Below are positions 7,509-15,855 of a stretch of 64,000 bases of DNA, piece after piece. The notes beneath the pieces were generated by a model that saw nothing but the letters and a program-made list of their open reading frames with translations, was not told the DNA's origin and ran no database searches. The DNA is from Aestuariivirga litoralis (GTDB lineage: Bacteria; Pseudomonadota; Alphaproteobacteria; Rhizobiales; Aestuariivirgaceae): NCBI RefSeq assembly GCF_003234965.1, contig NZ_QKVK01000005.1, positions 1 through 64,000 of the forward strand, written 5' to 3'. The position numbers and the translations under genes were made by a program. Position 1 is the stretch's first letter. Each line of letters begins with the position of its first letter.

Positions 7509-8386
7509 TCGCCGCTGCCGGCCAGCTGACGATCGAAACCGGTGCGCGCGTGTGCATCACCTCCACGCGGCCGAAAGCCCTCGGCCAGGTCTTCATCGGG
7601 CGCAAGCCCACCGAGGCCCTGGCGCTGGCGCCGCTGCTCTTCGCCGTGTGCGGCCCGGCCCAGGCCGAGGCCAGCGCCCGCGCGCTGTCCGCCGCCGGCG
7701 CCGATGTCCCGGCGGGACCCGGCGGCCGCGCCGTGGCCGCCGAGGCGATCCGCGAGCACCTGATGCGCATAGCCGTCGACTGGGCGGGCAGCCTCGGCGA
7801 GACGACGGATGCCGCCCTGCTGAAGGCCATCCACCACATGCCCCGCGCCGCGCCGGTTGAAAGAAGCCAGCAGGCCACGCGGCTGGTGACGCTGCTGGTG
7901 GCCCCATCCGACAGGCTGGGCGAACCCGGCTGGCACGCCGGCGCGAACAGCGTCGCGGCACGTCTCATCCGCAAGGTGATCGCCGAAGGCTGGAGCACGC
8001 TCGGCGGCGTCGACGGCCTGCAGGCGCAGGAGACATCGGCGCTCACCCTTGCGGGGGCTGACACGTCGGGGCCGTCCGGCAACGGGTTGCTGGCGCGGCT
8101 TATGGCGCGGGCGGCGCATCTGCGTCAGCTGCTCGCGGAACTCGACGCCGAGGAAAATCCCGAAGGTCCCGTCGCCACCTCGCGTGGCCTCCTCCACCAC
8201 CGCGCCCAACTGCGTGACGGCGTGATCGCGTCCTATGACATCACGGCGCCGACCGACGTCAACTTTGCGCCTGGGGGGCCGGCGGAGCAGAGCCTTGCGG
8301 CCTGCGGCAGCATCGCGAAGATGCCGGCACGCCTGCTGATCGATGCCTTCGACCCCTGTATCCCCTATGAACTGAGGGCCGCCTGA
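7505..8386 (+). CDS. hupK: Hydrogenase scaffold protein HupK (HoxV family)
   Basis: A 293-aa relative of the hydrogenase large subunit that lacks the N-terminal CxxC pair and most of the catalytic fold. The C-terminal DAFDPCIPYELRAA is clearly cognate to the DPCxxC end of HupL, with the second cysteine replaced by tyrosine. HoxV is proposed to be an intermediate scaffold for Fe(CN)2CO assembly. It overlaps hupJ by 4 bp and hypA by one base. Confidence 0.9.
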   Translation: MIAAAGQLTIETGARVCITSTRPKALGQVFIGRKPTEALALAPLLFAVCGPAQAEASARALSAAGADVPAGPGGRAVAAEAIREHLMRIAVDWAGSLGETTDAALLKAIHHMPRAAPVERSQQATRLVTLLVAPSDRLGEPGWHAGANSVAARLIRKVIAEGWSTLGGVDGLQAQETSALTLAGADTSGPSGNGLLARLMARAAHLRQLLAELDAEENPEGPVATSRGLLHHRAQLRDGVIASYDITAPTDVNFAPGGPAEQSLAACGSIAKMPARLLIDAFDPCIPYELRAA

Positions 8387-8727
8387 TGCACGAGATGTCG
8401 CTCTGCGAGAACCTCATCTCCGTCATCGAGGCCGAGGCCACGCGCCAGAACTTCGGGCGGGTCAGCAAGATCTGGCTGGAAGTGGGGCCCTTCTCGGGCG
8501 CCGAGCCCGAGGCGCTGCGCTTCTGCTTCGATGCCGTGTCGCGCGGCACGCTCGCGGAAGCGGCGGAATTCGAGATCGTCCCCACGCCGGGCACCGCCTA
8601 TTGCATGGGCTGTGCCGAGAGTGTCGTGATCGGCGAACGTTACGACCCGTGCCCGCGCTGTGGCAGCCACGTGCTGCAGATCACCGGCGGCACCGAACTG
8701 CGCATCAGGGAACTGGAGGTGGCGTGA
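8386..8727 (+). CDS. hypA: Nickel chaperone HypA
   Basis: A 113-aa zinc/nickel protein. The N-terminal MHEMSLC provides His2 for nickel, and the zinc site is C73xxC76 with C89xxC92. It works with HypB to insert nickel into the large-subunit precursor. Its stop overlaps the hypB ATG by one base. Confidence 0.96.
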   Translation: MHEMSLCENLISVIEAEATRQNFGRVSKIWLEVGPFSGAEPEALRFCFDAVSRGTLAEAAEFEIVPTPGTAYCMGCAESVVIGERYDPCPRCGSHVLQITGGTELRIRELEVA

Positions 8728-9500
8728 TGTGTGTGACCTGCGGATGCCATTCCGATGCGGTGAAGATCGGCGGCATCGACTACACCTTCCCCGCCGTGAC
8801 GCAGCCGGCGCTCGGGGCGCATGCCGCCAGCACCGAGGCGCGCCGCATCGTTCAGATCGAGCGCGACATCCTGTCGAAGAACGATGCCGAGGCCGAGGCC
8901 AACCGCGCCTTCTTCCGGGCCAATGGCATCATGTCGGTGAACCTGGTCTCCAGCCCGGGTTCGGGCAAGACCACGCTGCTGGTGCGCAGCGTGGCCGACC
9001 TCATGCCCATGATACCCGTGGCGGTGATCGAGGGTGACCAGCAGACCTCGAACGATGCCGAGCGCATCCGGGCCACGGGTGCGCCAGCCCTGCAAATCAA
9101 CACCGGGCGCGGTTGCCACCTCGACTCGCACATGGTGGCCAGGGCCCTGCCGCTTCTGGCGCCGCGGCCGCAGTCCTACCTCTTCATCGAAAATGTCGGC
9201 AACCTCGTGTGCCCGTCGGCCTTCGACCTCGGCGAGGGCGCGCGCGCCGTCGTCATCTCGGTGACCGAAGGCGAGGACAAGCCGGTGAAATACCCGGACA
9301 TGTTCGCCTCTGCCGATGTGGTGCTGGTCAACAAGATCGATCTGCTGCCCCACCTGTCCTTCGATGTCGCCGCATTGGAGGGCTCGGTGCGCAAGGTGAA
9401 CCGCCGCGCCGAGATCCTGAAGGTCTCGGCCACCACCGGCGCGGGGCTGGAAAACTGGTATGGCTGGCTCGCCGCGCGGCGCGCCGCGCTGCTGGCGTAG
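8727..9500 (+). CDS. hypB: Nickel-insertion GTPase HypB
   Basis: A 257-aa SIMIBI-class GTPase. The N-terminal MCVTCGC keeps the high-affinity nickel motif CxxCGC. The P-loop SSPGSGKTT, the switch EGDQQTSNDAERI and the NKIDLLPH specificity motif are intact. The long histidine-rich nickel-storage stretch found in many rhizobial HypB proteins is absent; only scattered histidines follow the N-terminal motif. It hydrolyses GTP to drive nickel transfer together with HypA. Confidence 0.96.
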   Translation: MCVTCGCHSDAVKIGGIDYTFPAVTQPALGAHAASTEARRIVQIERDILSKNDAEAEANRAFFRANGIMSVNLVSSPGSGKTTLLVRSVADLMPMIPVAVIEGDQQTSNDAERIRATGAPALQINTGRGCHLDSHMVARALPLLAPRPQSYLFIENVGNLVCPSAFDLGEGARAVVISVTEGEDKPVKYPDMFASADVVLVNKIDLLPHLSFDVAALEGSVRKVNRRAEILKVSATTGAGLENWYGWLAARRAALLA

Positions 9501-9509
9501 GAGGAAACC

Positions 9510-9749
9510 ATGTGTCTTGCCGTACCTGCCGAAGTCGTGAGCCTCGACCTCGAGACCCAGACGGCGGTCGTGGCGCTGGGCCAGGTGAAGAAGCAGATTT
9601 CCATCGCGCTCCTGGAGAGCGTCACCGTCGGCGATTTCGTGCTCGTGCATGTCGGCTTCGCGCTGAACCGCATCAGCCCGGAGGAGGCGGCCAGGACGCT
9701 GCAGCTGATGGCCGAGGCCGGGCTCCTCGGCGAGGAGGAAGCGGCATGA
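9510..9749 (+). CDS. hypC: Hydrogenase maturation chaperone HypC
   Basis: A 79-aa protein starting MCLAVPAEVVS, with essential Cys2. It carries the Fe(CN)2CO precursor together with HypD and hands it to the large subunit. It overlaps hypD by 4 bp. Confidence 0.95.
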   Translation: MCLAVPAEVVSLDLETQTAVVALGQVKKQISIALLESVTVGDFVLVHVGFALNRISPEEAARTLQLMAEAGLLGEEEAA

Positions 9750-10906
9750 AATACGTCGACGAATTCCGCTCCGAGACACTGGCGCGCGATCTCGCCGCCA
9801 CCATCGCGCGCGAGGCGGATCCCGGCCGCAGCTATGCCATCATGGAGTTCTGCGGCGGCCACACCCATGCGATCTTCCGGTACGGCGTGCAGGACCTGAT
9901 GCCGGGAAACGTCTCCTTCGTGCATGGGCCGGGCTGTCCTGTCTGCGTGCTGCCAATTCCGCGTCTCGACAATGCCATCGAGATCGCCGAGCGCCACAAG
10001 GCGATCCTGCTGACTTATGGCGACATGATGCGGGTTCCCGCCTCGAAGCGCCGCTCGCTGCTCAAGGCAAAGGCCGGGGGAGCGGACGTCCGCATGGTCT
10101 ATTCGGTGGCGGATGCCCTCAAGGTGGCGCGTGCCAACCCGGAAAGGCAGGTGGTGTTCTTCGCCATCGGCTTCGAGACCACGACGCCTCCCACTGCCGT
10201 GGCGCTGCTCACCGCAGAGCGCGAGGGGCTCGCCAATTTCTCGGTGTTCTGCAACCACGTGCTCACCCCATCTGCCATGCAGCAGATCCTCGACGTGCCC
10301 GGCCAGTCGATAGCCATCGATGCCTTCCTCGGCCCCTCGCATGTGAGTTCGGTGATCGGCTCCGCGCCCTATGAGCGCTTCGCGCGCGACTTCCACAAGC
10401 CGGTGGTGATCGCCGGCTTCGAGCCGCTGGACGTGATGTATTCCGCCCTCATGGCCATCCGTCAGCTGAACGAGGGCAGGGCGGAGGTCGAGAACCAGTA
10501 CACCCGCGTCGTCACCCGCGAGGGCAACCTCAAGGCCCAGGCCATGGTGGCGGAGGTGTTTGAACTGCGCGACAGCTTCGAGTGGCGCGGCCTCGGCGCC
10601 GTGCCCGGGAGCGCGCTCCGCCTGCGCGAGCGGTTCCGCGCCTTCGATGCCGAAACCCGCTTCGCGCTGACGCCCTCGACCGGCACCGACGTCAAGGGCT
10701 GCGAATGCCCAGCCATCCTGCGCGGCCAGAAGAAGCCGCTCGACTGCAAGCTCTTCGGCACGGTCTGTACGCCCGACAATCCGGTAGGCAGCTGCATGGT
10801 GTCCTCGGAAGGCGCCTGTGCCGCCTACTGGAGCTATCGCCGCCACCAGGCGGGCGAACACATGCCGGCGGAAGACGAGGCGTTCGGCGAAGAGGCGGTG
10901 GCATGA
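9746..10906 (+). CDS. hypD: Iron-center assembly protein HypD
   Basis: A 386-aa 4Fe-4S protein that builds the Fe(CN)2CO group with HypC, HypE and HypF. Family signatures are MEFCGGHTHAIFRYG, FVHGPGCPVCVLP and FFAIGFETTTPPTA. The C-terminal cysteine-rich block (GCECPAILRG, CKLFGTVCTPDNPVGSCMVS) binds the cluster. The frame extends further upstream, but the ATG at 9746, overlapping hypC, gives the normal family start. Confidence 0.96.
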   Translation: MKYVDEFRSETLARDLAATIAREADPGRSYAIMEFCGGHTHAIFRYGVQDLMPGNVSFVHGPGCPVCVLPIPRLDNAIEIAERHKAILLTYGDMMRVPASKRRSLLKAKAGGADVRMVYSVADALKVARANPERQVVFFAIGFETTTPPTAVALLTAEREGLANFSVFCNHVLTPSAMQQILDVPGQSIAIDAFLGPSHVSSVIGSAPYERFARDFHKPVVIAGFEPLDVMYSALMAIRQLNEGRAEVENQYTRVVTREGNLKAQAMVAEVFELRDSFEWRGLGAVPGSALRLRERFRAFDAETRFALTPSTGTDVKGCECPAILRGQKKPLDCKLFGTVCTPDNPVGSCMVSSEGACAAYWSYRRHQAGEHMPAEDEAFGEEAVA

Positions 10907-11967
10907 CCGACGCCACGCCACGGCCCATGGCCCGCCGCTTCCCGGTCCGCCTCGACATTGCCCGCGGCAAGGTGGAGATGACGCATGGCGGCGGCGGCCG
11001 CGCCGGCGCTCAGCTGGTGGAGGAAATCTTCTTCCGCCACTTCGGCAATGCCGAACTCGCCAAGGCGGCGGACCAGGCGCAGCTTTCCATCGCCGGCGGG
11101 CGCATCGCGGTGTCGACCGACAGCCACGTGGTCTCGCCGCTGTTCTTCCCCGGCGGCGACATCGGCACGCTGGCCGTCAACGGCACGGTGAACGATGTCG
11201 CCATGGCTGGCGCGCAGCCGTTGTGGCTCACCGCCGGCTTCATCCTCGAAGAAGGTTTCCCGCTCGCCGACCTCGACCGCATCGCCGCCTCGATGGCCCG
11301 CGCCGCGGCGGAGGCGGGGGTGGAGATCGTCACCGGCGACACCAAGGTCGTTGATCGCGGCAAGGCCGACGGCGTGTTCATCACGACGAGCGGCATCGGC
11401 GTCATCCCCGAGGGTGTGTCGCTGGGGGCCGCGCGTATCCAGGCGGGCGATGCCATCATCGTCTCCGGCAGCATGGGTGACCATGGCATGGCCATCCTGT
11501 CACGCCGCGAAAGCATCGACTTCGACAGCCCGGTCGAATCCGACTGTGCCCCCCTCAATGGCCTCGTCGGGGTGATGCTGGCGGTCGCGCCCAACCTCCA
11601 CGCCCTGCGTGACCCGACGCGCGGCGGGCTGGCGGCCGTGCTCAACGAGCTCGCCCATGACAGCGGCACCGGCATGCTGATCGACGAGCAGGCGATCCCG
11701 GTGTCCGAGACGGTCCATGCCGCCTGCGAGCTGCTTGGGCTTGACCCCGTCAACATCGCCAATGAGGGAAAGCTCGTCGCATTCTGCCCGGCAGCCGAGG
11801 CTGATCGCCTGGTCGCCGCCATGCGCACCCACCCGCGCGGACGCGATGCTGCCGTCATCGGCCACGTCACCCCCGGCCAGGCGGGCCTCGTGCGCATGAG
11901 GACGCGCTTCGGCGGCGAGCGCGTCGTCGACTGGCTCAATGGCGAACAGCTGCCGAGGATCTGCTGA
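10903..11967 (+). CDS. hypE: Carbamoyl dehydratase HypE
   Basis: A 354-aa PurM-like enzyme that dehydrates a carbamoyl group on its C-terminal cysteine to a thiocyanate and gives cyanide to the HypCD complex. The protein ends PRIC, so the catalytic last cysteine is present. The MTHGGGGRAGAQLVEE and STDSHVVSPLFFPGGDIG segments form the ATP site. It overlaps hypD by 4 bp, and hoxA begins on the next base after its stop. Confidence 0.96.
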   Translation: MTDATPRPMARRFPVRLDIARGKVEMTHGGGGRAGAQLVEEIFFRHFGNAELAKAADQAQLSIAGGRIAVSTDSHVVSPLFFPGGDIGTLAVNGTVNDVAMAGAQPLWLTAGFILEEGFPLADLDRIAASMARAAAEAGVEIVTGDTKVVDRGKADGVFITTSGIGVIPEGVSLGAARIQAGDAIIVSGSMGDHGMAILSRRESIDFDSPVESDCAPLNGLVGVMLAVAPNLHALRDPTRGGLAAVLNELAHDSGTGMLIDEQAIPVSETVHAACELLGLDPVNIANEGKLVAFCPAAEADRLVAAMRTHPRGRDAAVIGHVTPGQAGLVRMRTRFGGERVVDWLNGEQLPRIC

Positions 11968-13464
11968 ATGGCGGAACGTTTGCCCGTGCTGCTCATCGTC
12001 GACGACGAGGTCCGCAGCCTCGAGTCGCTCGCCCGCATCCTGCAGGATGACTTCGACGTGAAGACTGCCGCCAACGTCACGCGGGCGCGCGAGATCCTGC
12101 AGTCCGAATGGGTGCAGATCGTGCTGTGCGATCAGCGCATGCCGGACATGACCGGCGTCGAGTTTCTCGCCCAGCTGCGCGAGCAGTACCCGGATGTCGT
12201 GCGCATCATCATCTCCGGCTACACCGACACCGAGGACGTGATCCGCGGCATCAACCAGGCCGGCATCTTCCAGTACATCACCAAGCCCTGGCAGCCCGAC
12301 AGCCTGTTGCTGACGCTGAAGAACGCCGCGCACCTGTTCGACCTCAGCCGCCAGAACGAGCTGCTGGCCACCGAGCTCAAGCTCTCCACCAGCCATGTCG
12401 AGGCGACGCTGGCACAGCGCCGCCAGAAGCTCAAGGAGCGCTACCAGTTCGAGGACGGCATCATCCGCGGCGAGGCGAGCCCGATGAACCTCGTCTGCGA
12501 CCGTCTCCGCCAGGTGGCGCCCTTCGATATCTCGGTGCTGCTCGAGGGCGAGTCCGGCACCGGCAAGGAACTCGCCGCACGCGCGCTGCACTACAACAGC
12601 CTGCGCTGGAACAAGCCCTTCGTGGCGGAGAACTGCGGGGCGGTTCCGGACGAGCTGCTGGAAAGCGAACTCTTCGGCCACAGGCGTGGTGCCTTCACCG
12701 GGGCGGTTGCCGATCACGTCGGCCTGTTCGAGCGCGCCGACGGCGGCACCGTCTTCCTCGACGAGATCGGCGAGGTTTCGGCCGCCTTCCAGGTCAAGCT
12801 GCTGCGCGTCCTGCAGAATGGCGAGATCCGCGCGCTGGGAAGCTCCAAGCCGCAGAAGGTCGATGTGCGCATCATCGCCGCCACCAACAAGACGCTCGAG
12901 GAGGAGGTGCGCGCCGGCCGCTTCCGCGAGGATCTCTATTACCGCATCGCCGCCATGACCATCCACCTGCCGCCGCTGCGCGAGCGCAAGGACGACGTCA
13001 CGGTGATCGCGCGCGCCTATCTCGCCGGCGCGGCCCAGGGCTTCGGGCGCGCCAGCGCGGTGCTGACACCGGAGGCCGAGGCCTGCCTCGCGCGCTATTC
13101 CTGGCCCGGCAACATCCGCGAACTGCAGAACGAGCTGCAGAAGCTGCTCATCCTGTCCGGCGAGTCCGGACGCATCGGCGCCGAGCTGCTCTCGCCGCGG
13201 ATTCTGCGGGCGGCCCCGGCGCACGAGCCGGCGGGCGAGAGCATCGACGTCATGGACCTCGAAGGCTCGCTCAGGGACCGGGTCGATGCGCTGGAGGAGC
13301 GCATCCTGCGTGAGGCGCTGATCAGGAACCGCTGGAACAAGAGCAAGGCGGCGAAGGAACTCGGCCTGTCGCGCGTCGGGCTCAGGCTCAAGCTGCAGCG
13401 CCACAATCTCGAGAACGTGCATGAGCTGCCGGTGAAGCGGCGCAGCGCCGCCGCCAAGGACTGA
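11968..13464 (+). CDS. hoxA: Sigma-54-dependent response regulator HoxA/HupR
   Basis: A 498-aa NtrC-family activator. It has a receiver domain with acidic pair D12/D13 and phosphorylatable D55, then a AAA+ domain with GESGTGKE, the sigma-54 contact loop GAFTGA and Walker B FLDEIGEV. A Fis-type helix-turn-helix (NKSKAAKELGLSRVGLRLKL) ends the protein. In the studied systems this protein activates hup promoters when unphosphorylated, and the HupT kinase switches it off without H2. The TTG-N5-CAA site upstream of hupS and the two sigma-54 promoters in this window are its expected targets. Confidence 0.95.
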   Translation: MAERLPVLLIVDDEVRSLESLARILQDDFDVKTAANVTRAREILQSEWVQIVLCDQRMPDMTGVEFLAQLREQYPDVVRIIISGYTDTEDVIRGINQAGIFQYITKPWQPDSLLLTLKNAAHLFDLSRQNELLATELKLSTSHVEATLAQRRQKLKERYQFEDGIIRGEASPMNLVCDRLRQVAPFDISVLLEGESGTGKELAARALHYNSLRWNKPFVAENCGAVPDELLESELFGHRRGAFTGAVADHVGLFERADGGTVFLDEIGEVSAAFQVKLLRVLQNGEIRALGSSKPQKVDVRIIAATNKTLEEEVRAGRFREDLYYRIAAMTIHLPPLRERKDDVTVIARAYLAGAAQGFGRASAVLTPEAEACLARYSWPGNIRELQNELQKLLILSGESGRIGAELLSPRILRAAPAHEPAGESIDVMDLEGSLRDRVDALEERILREALIRNRWNKSKAAKELGLSRVGLRLKLQRHNLENVHELPVKRRSAAAKD

Positions 13465-13469
13465 ACGCC

Positions 13470-14849
13470 GTGGCCCCGCGCGAGACACTCCCGCAGGCAT
13501 CCTCCCGCCTCATCGACAGGGCGGGTGTCGCCGATGCGCTGCACACGCCGGCCCATACCGAGGAAGCCTGGATCGACGTCATCCACCGCATGGACGAGGT
13601 CTATGCCGACCTCGTGCAGAACCAGCAGCTGCTGGAAGACAAGAACTCGGAACTCGAGGAAGCGCAGATCTTCATCGACAGCGTGCTGGCCTCGATGACC
13701 GACGTGCTTGTGGTGTGCGACCTCGAGGGGCGCGTGGTGCGCGCCAACAAGGCGGCCGAGGCGATCCTCGGCGGCGGTCACCGCGGTCTCGAGGGCCGCG
13801 CACTGCGCAGCATCTTCGCACCCGGCTCGGCGCTGGGCGCCGATGCCCTGCTGGCGCGGCTGCTGAACGACGGGCACATCGCCGATGCCGATGCGATGCT
13901 GCTGTCCGCCGACGGTGCCGCGGTGCCGCTCTCGGTCAATTGCGCCACCCGCTTCGATCACCTGGGACGGCTCGTCGGCTTCGTGCTCATCGGCCGGCCC
14001 ACGGGCGAGCTGCGGCGCGCCTTCGCGGCGCTCGACCAGGCCCACCGCAAGCTCACCAAGACGCAGGCGCAGCTTGTCTCGGCGGAGAAGATGGCGGCCC
14101 TGGGCCAGCTGGTGGCCGGCGTGGCGCATGAGCTCAACAACCCGATCAGCTTCGTCTTCGGCAACCTCCATGCACTGAAGCGCTATGCCCAGAAGCTCAA
14201 CACCTTCCTCGCCGCCTGCGATGCGGCCCGGTCGCTGCCGGAGGTCAGGGAGCAGGCCGAGACACTGGGCATCCGCCGCATCATGCTGGACCTCAACCCG
14301 CTGGTCGACGGTACGCTGGAGGGCGCCACGCGGGTGAGCGAGATCGTGCAGGACCTGCGCCGATTCTCTTCGAGCCAGAAGGAGCAGTGGGAAAGCTTCA
14401 ACCTGGTGCGCGTCGTGCAGACGGCCGCCGACTGGGTGACGAAGTCGGCCCGCAGCAAGCCGCAGCTGGTGGTCATGCCCACGGGCGCGCTGGAGGTGCG
14501 GAGCCTGCAGCGCGCCGTGCACCAGATCGTCGTCAACCTCGTGCAGAACGCCGTCGACGTGCTGGCCGGTGGCCGCGGCGGCCGGATCGAAATCGTCTGC
14601 GGCATCAGAGACAGGCTCGCCACCGTGGCGGTGACCGACACTGGCCCCGGTCTCAGGCCCGAGCACCTGAGCCGCGTCTTCGAGCCCTTCTTCACCACCA
14701 AGCCGGTGGGTGAGGGCACTGGCCTCGGCCTCTACGTGAGCTATAATCTCGCCCAGGAACTGGGGGGGCGGATCGACGTGGAGAATGTGGACGGCGGCGG
14801 CGCGCGCTTCACCCTGAGCTTCCCCGCGGAGGGCCACGAGGATGGCTAG
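13470..14849 (+). CDS. hupT: H2-signalling sensor histidine kinase HupT
   Basis: A 459-aa soluble kinase starting at GTG. A PAS domain (DSVLASMTDVLVVCDLEGRV onward) precedes a HisKA helix with H220 (GVAHELNNPIS) and an ATPase domain (VNLVQNAVDVL, DTGPGL, GTGLGLY). No membrane segment is seen, as expected for a kinase that docks to the cytoplasmic HupUV sensor. Its last 8 bp overlap hupU, so kinase and sensor are translationally coupled. Confidence 0.95.
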   Translation: MAPRETLPQASSRLIDRAGVADALHTPAHTEEAWIDVIHRMDEVYADLVQNQQLLEDKNSELEEAQIFIDSVLASMTDVLVVCDLEGRVVRANKAAEAILGGGHRGLEGRALRSIFAPGSALGADALLARLLNDGHIADADAMLLSADGAAVPLSVNCATRFDHLGRLVGFVLIGRPTGELRRAFAALDQAHRKLTKTQAQLVSAEKMAALGQLVAGVAHELNNPISFVFGNLHALKRYAQKLNTFLAACDAARSLPEVREQAETLGIRRIMLDLNPLVDGTLEGATRVSEIVQDLRRFSSSQKEQWESFNLVRVVQTAADWVTKSARSKPQLVVMPTGALEVRSLQRAVHQIVVNLVQNAVDVLAGGRGGRIEIVCGIRDRLATVAVTDTGPGLRPEHLSRVFEPFFTTKPVGEGTGLGLYVSYNLAQELGGRIDVENVDGGGARFTLSFPAEGHEDG

Positions 14850-15855
14850 GGAGGCCCGCAAGAGCCTGCTCTGGCTGCAGTCCGGCGGTTGCGGCGGCTG
14901 CACGCTGTCGCTGTTCTGCGCCGAGGGGCCGGACCTGGTGACCGCGCTCGACTCCATCGGCATCGACCTCCTGTGGCACCCCAGCATGTCGGAGGACTCC
15001 GGCGCCTCGGCGCTCGCGGTGATGGAAGAGGTGATCGCCGGGCGCCGCCACCTCGACATCTTCTGCCTCGAGGGCGCCGTGATGACCGGCCCCAACGGCA
15101 GCGGCCGCTTCCACATGATGGGCGGCAGCGGCAAGCCGATGATGTGGTGGATCGGCGAACTGGCCAGGGCGGCCGATCATGTTGTCGCCGTCGGGAGCTG
15201 CGCCGCCTTCGGCGGCATCACGGCGGCCAACGGCAACGCGACGGGCGCGCGCGGCCTCGTCTTCGACGGGCGCGCGGAGGGCGGCTTCCTTGGTAGCGGC
15301 TTCTCGGCGCGCGCGGGCACGGACGTCATCAACGTGGCAGGCTGCCCCACCCACCCGGGCTGGGTCATCGAGGCGCTGAGCCAGATTGCCTCCGGCCATT
15401 GGGACAACACGGCGGCGGATGGCTTTGGCCGCCCCCGCGCCTATGCCGATCACCTCGTGCATCACGGCTGTCCGCGCAACGAATACTACGAGTTCAAGGC
15501 CAGCGCCGAGCAGCCCTCCGACCTCGGCTGCATGATGGAGCACCTCGGCTGTAAGGGCACGCAGGCCCATGCCGACTGCAACACCAGGCCGTGGAACGGC
15601 GCGGGATCTTGCCTCAAGGGCGGCTATGCCTGCATCAACTGCACTGCGCCCGGCTTCGAGGAGCCGGGCCACGCCTTTGCCTCGACGCCGAAATTCGCCG
15701 GCATTCCCGTCGGCCTTCCCGCCGACATGCCGAAGGCCTGGTTCGTGGCGCTCGCCTCGCTTTCCAAGGCGGCAACGCCGAAGCGCCTGCGCGAGAACGC
15801 CGTGTCACATCGCCAGGTGGTGCCGCCCTCCGACCGCGGCCTCACCAAGAAATGA
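14842..15855 (+). CDS. hupU: Regulatory (H2-sensing) hydrogenase small subunit HupU
   Basis: A 337-aa Fe-S subunit of the cytoplasmic H2 sensor. Unlike HupS it has no Tat signal and no C-terminal anchor, and its proximal cluster is the ordinary four-cysteine type: GGCGGCTLS, GSCAAFGG and AGCPTHPG, without the extra residues at the 19 and 120 positions. The distal ligands are in HHGCPRN, GCKGTQAHADC and YACINC. It follows hupT and overlaps hupV by 4 bp. Confidence 0.95.
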   Translation: MAREARKSLLWLQSGGCGGCTLSLFCAEGPDLVTALDSIGIDLLWHPSMSEDSGASALAVMEEVIAGRRHLDIFCLEGAVMTGPNGSGRFHMMGGSGKPMMWWIGELARAADHVVAVGSCAAFGGITAANGNATGARGLVFDGRAEGGFLGSGFSARAGTDVINVAGCPTHPGWVIEALSQIASGHWDNTAADGFGRPRAYADHLVHHGCPRNEYYEFKASAEQPSDLGCMMEHLGCKGTQAHADCNTRPWNGAGSCLKGGYACINCTAPGFEEPGHAFASTPKFAGIPVGLPADMPKAWFVALASLSKAATPKRLRENAVSHRQVVPPSDRGLTKK

